NCBI GenBank assembly: GCA_935421135.1
Contig: OW285195.1
Coordinates: 9,516,391-9,580,390 of the forward strand
Reading direction: 5' to 3'
DNA length: 64,000 nt
Source of the DNA: Bugulina stolonifera
Taxonomy: Eukaryota > Bryozoa > Gymnolaemata > Cheilostomatida > Bugulidae
Of the stretch, positions 1-11,000 are shown one piece after another; positions within the stretch are counted from its first letter, which is position 1; every line of letters starts with the position of its first letter. Made by a program: the position numbers and the translations under genes. The notes under the pieces were generated by a model that worked only from the letters and a program-made list of their open reading frames with translations, searched no databases and was not told the origin of the DNA.

Positions 1-214
1 GCATTGCTCTCATGTAGCTGGTATATAATAGTAGCGGCATCCTGTATACTTGAAACAACCACCATGTAGTCGTTGCCATTGTATGCTGATTGGTCACACT
101 TTTCAAAGAACTTGGCATGGTAGGATTTATATCCGACACAACCAAACGTTACGGTACCGGTGTAGCCATTTATAGACAGTGGATTAGAGTTTTTAGACTC
201 AAAGCAGTTATCCC
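1..214 (-). CDS. Partial exon of a polycystin-type paralogue (six-cysteine module), cut by window edge
   Basis: The minus strand has a good acceptor (TTATGTTATAG) followed by an open frame to the window edge, entered in phase 1. It reads DNCFESKNSNPLSINGYTG and continues with FGC, YHAKFFEKC, then a segment ending DYMVVVSSIQDAATIIYQLH. This matches in cysteine spacing, entry phase and pattern the first exon of the six-cysteine module in the large polycystin gene upstream (34194-34422), where FSCYE, VSAC and AVVSDINEAGTVMTAL take the same places. I infer a tandem paralogue transcribed in the same direction whose remaining exons lie outside the window. Its biochemical function cannot be judged from this piece; an extracellular domain is expected. 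Confidence 0.7.
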
Positions 215-1520
215 CTATAACATAAAGACAAATAACATGCGATATGCTCACATGCTCTCATATTAACTGTTGGTGTAATTTATATGTGAAATACGTGTAC
301 ATGTACATGCAGTAAAGAGTATTGCAGACTACATTTAGTATAGCGTAAGTGCTGTTTGTTTGTAGGTGATTAGGCAATATAGTGCAGGTGCAATTTGTAT
401 ACATTTTAGGCAATCTAGAATTGAGGTGATATTTGTAATATGCATTGTAGTAGGTGATGTAAATAACAAAGGTGGTATACAACATGTAAGTGAAATAGTT
501 AATATCCGTGTAGGTAATATAGTAATACATGTATACTAGTACAATGTAGGTAACGTAGGTGACAAAGGGATATTGTGGAGGTGCTATACAGTATACTTAC
601 TTAATGCTGATAATACACTAGTCGGCCCTACAGGTATAACAGGAAATCTTTTAAATGGTTTTATTTGTTAACACAAGCATTTGGTTGTGTGACAGGAACA
701 CCCTTGGATGTACAGAAATACATATACAATAAGTAGACGTTGTGCATTTATGTACGTTTGTATAATGTGACCAATTTGCGCTATGTCCGCTTTTTTGTAA
801 AAAAAAAGAATTTAATCCGATCTGTGTGATTACAACACAAATTCATAAACCAAAACAGTGATTTCTATTTATACCAGATATAATGGTGGATGTAACAGTG
901 TGTAGGGGAACTAGACAATGATTAATTAACCGAGAAAAATTGATCTTCATGCTTTCCTGTAAGCCTTATTGTCTTATGTGGTCAACATCAATAAACTAAT
1001 TTATACTCTATTGAGAAAACCACGTCAGATTTCTCAGCTCAGTGATCTTAGCAATCGAATATGTGAGTCAATCAATAAGATTCTGGATAATCTATAACAA
1101 GTGCAAATAATTTAATTTACCCAGATTTGCTCAATCAATAAAATACTGGAAACTACGGCACAGTTTTTATGCTGAAAAATGGTGAAATGACATTGTGGTA
1201 AATCACCACACAAAATGGAATTTTGTCACAAAGCAATTCGCTAAGGTTCTATAATATGCTGGACTCTGTAGCATTAATAATTGATACAGAGCCTTGTTTC
1301 CATGGACACCGCAAGGCCACTCATATAAACAGGTGTCAAGTCGATAGTCTTTTCTCATGGAAAGAATTAAGGCATGCCCATATATAAAGTGTAGGGCACC
1401 TGCTGTGTATATGCACCCTGTTAAAAGAATTCTCAACTACATGTACATGCTGTAGCTGATTATGTGCATTTCAGATAGTGTTTTATACATGACAACAATT
1501 AAACACTGCTTCTACTTTAA

Positions 1521-2615
1521 CCCATTCGCAACCGTTTAATGTATTAATATTCCACTATTGAAAACCACCCATTTTTGTGAAATTTACCAAAATTCCAATA
1601 ACGACCAAGTTAAAAGTATTGGATTTATCTGACTTTAGTTTTTTATTTCAGAAAGAGCAACATCTAATCTACATAATACAATCAAGAAATACAGAATAGA
1701 GTAAAAACTAGATAATCAATAGAGCAGTGAATATAGGGTGTTTCACCTACTGCATAATTCTCGAAATAATAAATATTGTGTAACAATGAGTACAAAAACA
1801 AACTGAAGCACTGTCAATGATGGTAAATTATGCAAAACATATTAGTAGGTCTTTTTAGGATGATAGTCTTTGCAATCTTCACTTCCCAACTCTGTATCAA
1901 ATTCCTGTCAAGTATTACAAGTCACTATAACACCAATATACTAACTGACTGAACAGCAAACAGTGGAGCCCATAAGGCAAAAAGCTAGCATCCAGATAAC
2001 AGAGAGAAAGGTTGAGAAAAATGAGTTAAAATTTTGTGGTTCAACTGTCAAAAGTTTCAACCCTCAATTGAAAAACATGAAACCATCATTCAACCTTGAA
2101 AGATGCAACTATTCATTCAATTCCAATTTGATTTTCAACAAGATATCGATATGAAATTCAAAATAATGAAAATTAGTACCTTGCATCACCAATCACACAT
2201 TATGGGATAGAAATATTGGTTAGGCAGTATTCTAGTCATGCACTAGGACATTATATTTATGTATGGTTAGCAGCTTACCTCATCAAAATCAGCTAATTTA
2301 CTCCCAGAGGCTAAGTTGTCAATCTCCAGCTCATCAGAATTTACTAGCATGGAGGCTGCCATGTTTGAAAATGTATACCTTGATACCTTGATTAGTAGCA
2401 GTTGATAGGCTAAGTGAGATGCATTGAGAGATCTTTGAGTAATTAACTGTGTTAGTGGAGTCGTTGTAAGGCAAGATCTAGTGAGTAACATGTGATAACG
2501 TTGCCCAGCAACATGCTATTTAAAACAAAGACACATGGACAGTACTATCACGTCCTTGGTTGCATAGCACAGTGCTCATTAGGACAAGGTAGTATCGTCA
2601 TTGGTTGCAAATGGG
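1521..2615 (-). mobile_element. Non-autonomous piggyBac-type DNA transposon
   Basis: The element is bounded by TTAA on both sides (1517-1520 and 2616-2619), the target duplication specific to piggyBac. Its ends are inverted repeats: CCCATTCGCAACC on the left and the complement of GGTTGCAAATGGG on the right, 13 bp with one mismatch. At 1,095 bp it is too short for a full transposase. One acidic open stretch on the minus strand (about 2280-2364, reading NSDELEIDNLASGSKLADF) ends at a GTAAGC donor and could be what is left of a transposase first exon. Confidence 0.75.
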
Positions 2616-3228
2616 TTAAAGGATATATAACTGCTAAAGGGTAGTGGAACTCAAAACTTACCTTCACATAGTATAATGAATATTAGAGTGCACATAAATG
2701 TCAAGCAATCTACTACTTTTCCTGTTTTCATTTTAGCAGCTTAATTGATTGTTCGCATTGATATTTAGATGCATGGCTTTGAAGTCATCAGTCTCTCCCC
2801 TTTTACATGCAGCTCTACCAAGTCTACGTACAATGAGGGTTTGATGAGAAACAGTTCTTGTCTAAAGTTACAGACACAATTTGTTTTTAAATAAGTTATG
2901 ACTTCCATGTTTAGTTTGAGGCTCAAGCCAGAGTGCGTATAATGTGAGCCCAGTTAAAGCCTCAAACCAAATACAGGTTAAATAATTGAGTCAGCTAGCA
3001 AACATTTCATATGCTGAATCAACTTTTATTATTTTACATAATTCAAAAGCGTGTAGAAAAACGCTGATTTATGTAACTTTATCTGAGAGATTGAATTAGA
3101 TTAGATGTATCACAGCACAATCATGTGATCTAGGCCTCCATCCTACTTCATAACTTGTCGTTGAATAGCACAATTGTTACATGCAATGTAAAGTAATAAG
3201 CGAATCATACTAGTTGCAATGCAAAATG

Positions 3229-4072
3229 TACTATGATGTATTTTTAAGCAAGGAATTTATTTTTGAGCAGTCAAAGACTTGTTTTAAGTCCATGAAAATA
3301 CCAGTTCCGAGCAACCTTAAGGTTGGTGAGCTGGTGTAGTGGTAACAGGTTCTGTTCAGTGTGCTAGGGTGCCTGTAATAGAAAGATCTATCATGCTTGT
3401 GAGCTTGTGAGGCATAATACATAATATTATATAAGCTTTCACAGCTGAAGATACTTATTTTATTGCCAGAGAAACACTCGATACTGCTATCCACTGCTAT
3501 CTGTTTATGTCATCAGGTTTAAATATGTTTTAAGAACGTTGACTAGCAATATATTAGGCCTATTCGGAAACTGATAGTGCAATATCCGAATACGCCTATT
3601 GTATGTAAGTACATAAATTTTCTGTAATAGTTGCATGTACGTTTTACATTTAATTTAATTATCATTCTCAATTTTAATACTACTTGCTAATTTAATTTTA
3701 ACCATTGACAGGTGGTACATGTTTATGGATAACAAACTAACTTTATTGATCAAGTGGAGAAACTGATCAACAATTGTAAGTGAATTTTATAACTGTTGGT
3801 AGCTGCTGGATATTTTATATTACAAAGAGCAATATAGCATAATTTTATTTCTATTGCTTATGCGTTGTTCGGATGTTTGTGATGTTTTCTCTTGTGCAAA
3901 AATTTTAGGGTACAAATACAAAAGAGTAAATTGTTGCCAATACATACACTCCATGAGACCAATACAGTGCCCCTGAGTCCAAACCTTAATCAGGGACTGG
4001 TATTTTCATGGATTTGAAACAAGTCTCTGACAGCTCAAAAATAAGTTCACTACTTCAAAATGCATCATAATA
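3229..4072. mobile_element. Inverted-repeat element, about 840 bp, probable non-autonomous DNA transposon
   Basis: The left end (about 3229-3308, from TATGATGTATTTTTAAGC to CATGAAAATACCAGT) reappears in reverse complement at about 3994-4072 (ACTGGTATTTTCATGG to GCATCATAATAG), with roughly 80-bp arms and scattered mismatches. No transposase frame lies between. A tRNA-like A-box sequence (TGGTGTAGTGG near 3333) sits just inside the left arm. Target duplications are unclear, so the superfamily is not assigned. Confidence 0.55.
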
Positions 4073-4707
4073 GAGAAAATGGCCAAATCCCTCTAACATC
4101 CGAAAATGTACTACACACATGAAAGTAAAGAAATACCTGTTTCAGCAGATTTCACACAGTACAGCTACAAACATGCATGTAATGTGCCTCCCTTAGACGT
4201 CTATACTGCCTCAGCAAATAATTGAGTTAATTAGTGTGTATTACATAGACCAGAGTTCTTAGCTATGCAATATTATGTGTATTTTGGGGCTGCTGTTTTA
4301 CAAAATACAAGCTCCCCGTATAACTGCTTTCTTATTTCAAAGCTTTTTGTATCGTTTCACTCTATCTTGGTAGAAGAATGCTGAAGTCAATATGTTTTTG
4401 TTTAAAGAACATAGAAAAACAACATAGAGATATATTGATCCAATATGTTCTACTATCATTGTTTATGTACAATGTATTTCCATCAACATCATTATTTGTG
4501 AGACCAAAGAATATTATTAGCTAACAGCAGGGGGATTGTTTATACTTTGAGCATGTTGGCTCCAGGCACAGCAACTCGGAATCATAGTTGTTGCTTCACA
4601 GAGCTCTTTTTTGCAAATTTGTGTGAAAATATCATGACTGGCCCTAAATCTGATCACTGTGCCACTATAATATAATAGTAACAGTGTTTTGCTTTGTGTA
4701 GAGCTAC

Positions 4708-4780
4708 CAATGAGTTGCGCCATTCCAACTAGTAAACAAACTGCTATTGGAACATTTAACACCAAAAATATTAGCCCCAT
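4708..4780 (-). CDS. Candidate first exon (signal peptide) of the paralogue
   Basis: An ATG opens a 24-codon reading frame, MGLIFLVLNVPIAVCLLVGM followed by AQLI, ending at a possible donor (GTAGCT) in phase 1. That phase fits the exon at 1-214, giving a mature start near Gly-Asp-Asn-Cys. The composition is that of a cleavable signal peptide. It starts about 750 nt downstream of the stop of the large polycystin gene, as expected for a tandem duplicate. The donor is only moderate and the intron would be about 4.5 kb, so another first exon is possible. Confidence 0.4.
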
Positions 4781-5531
4781 GGCTTTTATGAAATTTTTTA
4801 ACTTCAATGATATTGTTTGTTGATGTAGAATAAATGTAGAATGGAGTCACTTCATGAGAACATTAAATATATACAGTTATAGGTGTCATTCCATATCTCA
4901 TTAGCATAGTGTAATATTTATCATAATTATTTTATTCAAGAAAATACAACAAAATAAATATTCTAGGAAATTGACAATACATGAACAAATGTAAACATTA
5001 TTATTATCATAACATCACACAATAGCAGCATGATATGATCATGGTGGTGCCAATAGTCGGATACTGATGTAATATTGTAAATTAATGATTAATTTTAAAC
5101 ATAAAAAATGCAAAGCAGCATGTTAGATTGGGTGATACTAAATAACCAATTACCACTAACCAGCTACTGACTCTTGTAGCAGCACAGCATCTCAGTGGTC
5201 TAGAATTATTTTCTATATATTTTTAAAAATAATATATAGTATAATATTATGTATAATATCATAATTATGATCATATAAAAATATAATTCTGTGACAACAG
5301 TGTAGATATTATTATGTGAGAAGCAAATGAGTTTCAGATTTACTCTATCCCTGGGCTCCACTAAAGCGTAGTATACACAATGCTTGTAGGTAAGTCCTTT
5401 ACAATAGACATAGTCATGTAGAAAGTATAAAGATAAACTAAAGTAGCTATTACAACAATATGTACATTGTACATGTAGTATGCTAGCTAAACCAGCAGCT
5501 TCCTTGGAGTGTGCTGTTGAAGGAGCATAGG

Positions 5532-8017
5532 CTATAATAGCTCGAGGTTTTCTTTGTCTTCGGGTTCCTCGTCATGAGTTTGATCAAGCTGTTCTATTTG
5601 CTCCTTAACTGTATTCCTCTCCTATAAATAGTAAAACAAACTCTAAAACATCAAAGTTTGAAAGAAATACGATTTGTAATAATTAAATATTTCCACATTG
5701 TTTCAATTTCCAATGAGCTGAGTTTTATTTTATTTTAATACAGTTAAAATTGTGAAAGATCTGAGGCTATACAGCAGAAACAGAAATTTGACAAGTAGTT
5801 ACTGTAATAATGTTATAGCAATTGTGTAGATACAGTCACCTAACACACATGTACACTTAGGCATATGGTGCACACAGCGTCAAGCAGTCACAAGCTATAT
5901 TCTGATATATTTATATTCATGGACGGAGGGAAAGCTGACTGAAATAGGAAACCAAACATTGAAATTGAACAGGGCATCAATAGAATAGCAAAAAATAATA
6001 TTGAAGTCATGTACAGCCATACAGCTGATAGACTTGTATTAACAGGTGTCTAACGTCATAGCTAACTCTACTAGACTATCTAGTAACTGTTATCAAGACA
6101 TTTGCAGCCCTTGACTATAAGCAATACACAAATAGTGTACAGAAATGATATACCTGTGTCGCCAAAGTCACGCCGTGCCTATGAATTAAAATTAGACGAT
6201 ATTTTTAGAAAGCACATTTCTGACATTGATTTTTATCTAAGCTACATTTACAGTGTACATGCTGTAAGCTGCCAAGTATTCAACTACATGTACATATTCT
6301 ATTGTGACTTGGACATTTTTCTTTATAAATAATAGTACGAGATGCATTTTATATTTTTCATTCATTACCTAATATTTTGTTACTTGTCAAAGTAAAATCA
6401 TCAGGAGGTAAATGTATCATTTATCCTCTGATGAATATTAGGTAACAAATAAAAAATAAAAAATGCTATTTATAGCTAAAATATTATCCCACACCAACAT
6501 TTTTCAACATTTTTCTTTGTAAGCTAAGAGTTATGTGTTACTCTGAGGACAGAACTTGTACTATAGTTCCACTATTTTAGCTTTCTGTTCCCATAGAAGA
6601 TAAAAAAGATGATGGGCAGCAACCATGGTAGCAGGTTATCGCAAAGCAGTTTGGAATTGTCCTTCCAGCATATTTTATAGTGCCGTCTTAAAAAAAAGGA
6701 CAACTCTAAAGTAACTATCCTTCATGCATTTTTTCCAAATCCTTAAAAATTTCACTTTTCAGCTCTTTTTGGCTTTTCAGGTATGGTAAACAAAATCTTC
6801 CAAACTGTTGCTAGCAGGTGAAACAGAGCACCTGCCCCGATCTGCCGTGTGATAGATAATACATGTTATGTAATACACACATAATACATAATATTTTAAA
6901 CAAATCCACTTTCACTGTTTGCATTTTACTACCAAACCTGGTTTTACTATGACAAACCACTTGGTATGACTATTTGTTCAGTTGTGATATGCATGTAGTA
7001 TATGAGGTGAGTACAGAACATTCAAACATGTCAACTCAATTTCTAATGAGAGCTTGGCCTACTATACCTGCGCTAGCTCCCTCCATTTATGAGCCATTTC
7101 TCCGACGATATTCTCAGTGATTGCTTCGCCCATCTTCTCACCACCCTCTACTCCCCCGAGTAGGTTCCTAACAACTGGGGCAGCATTTAGGTTGGTACGT
7201 AGTGTGTGTCCCGCTTTGGAAATAGTTTTTCGAGGTGTAGCCTTAGCTGCTATACGATACTTGATCTCTTGATCTTTCGGATGGCACATACACCGTAGAC
7301 TCTCAGAGAAGCATGTGACACTGTAAAATTTAATTAATATCAACTACGTCGTGTCATGGATACGTGCATTACCAAATACTTTTGTGGAAAATTGTAGAAA
7401 TAGGTTGATGACACATAGTGATACCTGTTATAGGATAGCTTCCATGGGCCATCATCTCTTTGTACAAATACATTACAATAATCTCTCTTCTTGCCATCTT
7501 TAAATGGTAGACAGCATTTGAACGGTTTTGTCAAAGGTCGCTCAGACTCCAGTTGTATCACATGACTGGCGAATAGATTCGTTGTGTATGCCTAATAAAA
7601 TACAGGGTGAAACATTTTATCATCATTATCATATCTAAGAATTATTTAATATTGTGTTTATGCCAAGCTCCAGCCAATTTTACACTTTATGCTGTGCAAT
7701 CATGTAATCGTATTTGTAGTATTTGTATCAGTGCTCTGTACTCTAGGATAAGAGATGAATGTCTTTAAAATACCGTGAAGTAAAATCTATAATATTAATT
7801 ACCACACTTCATCATGCAATAAATAATTGCAGGTAAAGTTCATATGACATATAATACCACTTACCTGCACCCTAACAAATGTAGGGAATTTGAAGCAGCC
7901 CTTGTCTATGATAATCCATGTTCCTGGTAGCACTTCTATACGTCCTCCTTCTGGGCCAATTCTTCCAGAAGTCTCATTGAGGCAATCATATTCATCATCC
8001 TCCGTCTTGGTCTCCTG
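5532..8017 (-). CDS. Polycystin exons 46-49: C-terminal ZU5-like domain and tail
   Basis: Exons 7865-8017, 7425-7591, 7068-7320 and 5532-5621. The opening ETSGRIGPEGGRIEVLPGTW, then IIIDKGCFKFPTFVRVQ, matches the GG-x-(I/L)-x-(L/V)-P start and the beta-strand pattern of ZU5 domains (ankyrin, UNC5, ZO-1, PIDD). VIQLESERPLTKPFKCCLPF and CNVFVQRDDGPWKLSYN resemble the later ZU5 strands. After it come a basic segment (KATPRKTISKAGHTLRT), a helix ITENIVGEMAHKWRELAQ, and an acidic end KENLELL. The helix is faintly like part of a death domain, but I would not claim one. A ZU5 domain is not part of the polycystin layouts I know. Confidence 0.65.
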
Positions 8018-11000
8018 CTACGAATGAGAGATTAAATTAGTGTAGCTAGTACAGAAAGCTAAAGGTGTCAACAGGGTTATTAGTGCTATCACATAGTCTC
8101 AGAATAGAACAACACCAATTAGAAGTGGACACTGGGTATTGAAAAATCTCAGATCGAATACATCCATCAGAATGCATGAGTGGGTATCCAATTAAATGTG
8201 AGATTGATGAGTTGTTCACCAATGCTCATTTTATTTGACCGATTAAACGTGTTACACTATAAACAGTAATGGTTAGTGTCCGTAGGTCATGTATACATGT
8301 AAGTTTATCTGAAAGTGTACCCCAATTTCCACACCGATGTGCAACAGCTACAGTGCATTTACTTTAATCAGCATGCACTGTGTAATAGCCAGCAAATACA
8401 TCCTAATTGTTTGAAGGTCGAAGCTTCAACAATGACAACTTCCAATGTCAATCACTGTTTAAGATGATGAAAATATATTATGTGCACTATGATTTATATC
8501 CTATTACACTAAGCAGACAGCAGCACGCTTTGAACAGCAAGGCACCACACAGACAGTCTAACAATAACCAATAGATATCTACAACACTAACATTACCTCC
8601 ACGGTTTCAGGTGTAGGCTATGAGAACATGAGTATCCCGTTAAAGATTTCCATAAATGCATTTTTGAGACTATTCAATTTGTATTTCATGGATTATTTTT
8701 ATTGCCTTTAGATGTATAAAACTTCAACTTTGGGTCATCTCAATTTGGCTTCCTTTCACGTGTATGGCTTAAATGGATTGTGTAGCGTGTAAGGTCTCTT
8801 GAAAGTTCATCCCATTTACATTCGATGATTAGGCTGTTAGGGGTAGCGGAGGGGGGGGGGTGGTAATGCTTTGATCACGGCTGTATTTTTGTAGAAGCAC
8901 CCGTCAATCTCAGGACGTCTAATCCATGCACGGTGTGCGTATATAGTTACATGTACAATTCATAGCCATCATGAATATTATTTTAAGGCGACACAATGCA
9001 CCTTACACTACATGTCATCCTACTACTTTAATTGATCACATGACCTAGTTCTAACTAATCAGCTCACACAAATACTATAACTAGCTAATAACAACACATC
9101 ACTAGACTAATTTTACCTGTACTGGTTCTGGTGTTTTCTGTGAAAAATGTGAACACATGATGTAGGATAACGTATACATGTATGTGTGCAAGACTTACAC
9201 ATACTTATCAACTGGTAGCATTAGTATTTTCAAAAGTTGGAGTAGGCTAAGCTGTGCTCCAGACATTTGCATGTTTGACGCGGTGAGACTTCGAGCTATT
9301 TACTATGAGTGTGTAGTAGCATTAGGAATTTTTATTAAGAGTACCCCAAATATTTATTATCTTTCACAGAAACTTCAAATTCAAGCATAGCAAATTAAAT
9401 TAACTACAACAACGATACCAGATTAAGCGGGTGTATTAGATGGTAATGCATTTATTTACCTGTCTGGGTTTGTTGGTCATAAAGCCCTTCATCTTACTAT
9501 TACTGAGTATCATATCCCAAATAATAGTTTTAATTGCTGTTCTCACTGTATGTTCATTTCTATCATGGTCTTTACACACTACCATTGACTTCTTCTCTTG
9601 CTCTGTTAGTTTGTTTGAAGATATCAATGAAAAGTATTCCACCGCCTACAAATTACAAACTTGGAAATAAGTGGATATAATACAGTATACTGTATATATA
9701 ACACCAATGCTGTAATTTCTTCTAGGGAGCTGCATCAGATGTGTTTCAGCAAATCAAAAAACAATGTAAAGTATCTTAAAATGTTGGGAAGTTTATGCTT
9801 GATATGCCCGTTACCTTTTCAGCCCTGTCATCTACTTTAACCTGGTGTTCTAGGGCTTGTTCGTCTTTAATAGGGGTGACCTGGTGATCCTCAAGTAAAC
9901 TATAGTAAAGTTCCAGCTCTCTGTTCCAAGGTCCCCCTCTACGAACTTTTGCTAAGTCCTTCTTCTCTTTCCCTTTAGATCCAATCAGGCTAGACCACCA
10001 GGACTCTAACTTGCTCTAAAGTCAATCAAATACTCATTACCACAACACTAACCATTATTCTTAAATATTATTATTTATTTAGGACACGTCTACGTGCTCG
10101 GCTTGCATAGGTATTGAGCTGGTTGAACATGATACAATGACAGATATGATTTTCTCTCAGAATATATAAAAATACAATGTAAAAAAAGAAATTTTCTACT
10201 AAATATTTCTGTGACCTGTCGCTAATTATTACTTTAGATTACTCTTACTTTGAGATAGCCCGACATGGCTTCATCAAAGTTAGCCTCCTCTGGATTTTCC
10301 TGCATGTAAGCTAAACCTTCATTGATGACTGAGATGAAGAGGTTGAGAAGTACAAAGTTTCCAACAATCATGTAGAAACCGAACATGATTTTAAGTACAA
10401 ACGTATCGTCTTCTATCAGATCACTGAACTTTAGAATACCTGTAATACGATCCCAACATCATTTAGTTGTGATGAAGCTTTATACATGTTTCACATTTAC
10501 CAATAAAACTCACCAGTTTAAGTAAATGCTAAAATGGTAATTCTCTCTTAGCCTCTCAAGATGGGGGAATGGGGGAATGATGCGCGTCTCCAGAAAGGAA
10601 CTACATGTAACATACCTAATAGTTGGTAGCATAAACAATGATAGCCTTAGATCCATCATCCATTATTTTATGTTTTCAAAGTGAGAGCCATTAAAACCTG
10701 GCAAGCTCATTAAATAAAAAAAAGATTAATTTCTAAAGAATCATCTTTGTAATTAACAAAGTGACGCCAAAGCACATCGGGCATTCTAGAATTCACTTTT
10801 GTGGTATTTATTATGTAGTCTAAGATTTTATCACATCTAGTCTGTAGCATACTTTCTGTACTACAAAACAGAAATGGTGAGTAATGCTGCTGCATAGCTA
10901 AGAATTCTGGTTACATTTACACACAGATATCAGCAAGAAGGCTTGTAGTTAAAGGTTAGTGCTAATACTCAAGAATGTATCCACTTACCCAGAAGCATCC

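Larger units (their letters stand above)
215..4707. other. Non-coding stretch, probably first intron of the paralogue
   Basis: No exon with credible splice sites and gene-like composition was found apart from a transposase-like fragment inside the piggyBac-type element. The stretch holds that element (1521-2615) and a larger inverted-repeat element (about 3229-4072). The rest is AT-rich unique sequence. Confidence 0.5.

Noticed and set aside
2500..2512. Perfect X-box-like palindrome GTTGCCCAGCAAC
   Set aside because: It lies inside the piggyBac-type element, far from a supported start codon, so it is probably coincidental. A similar GTTGCTCAGCAAC near 54857 lies inside LTR element 2.
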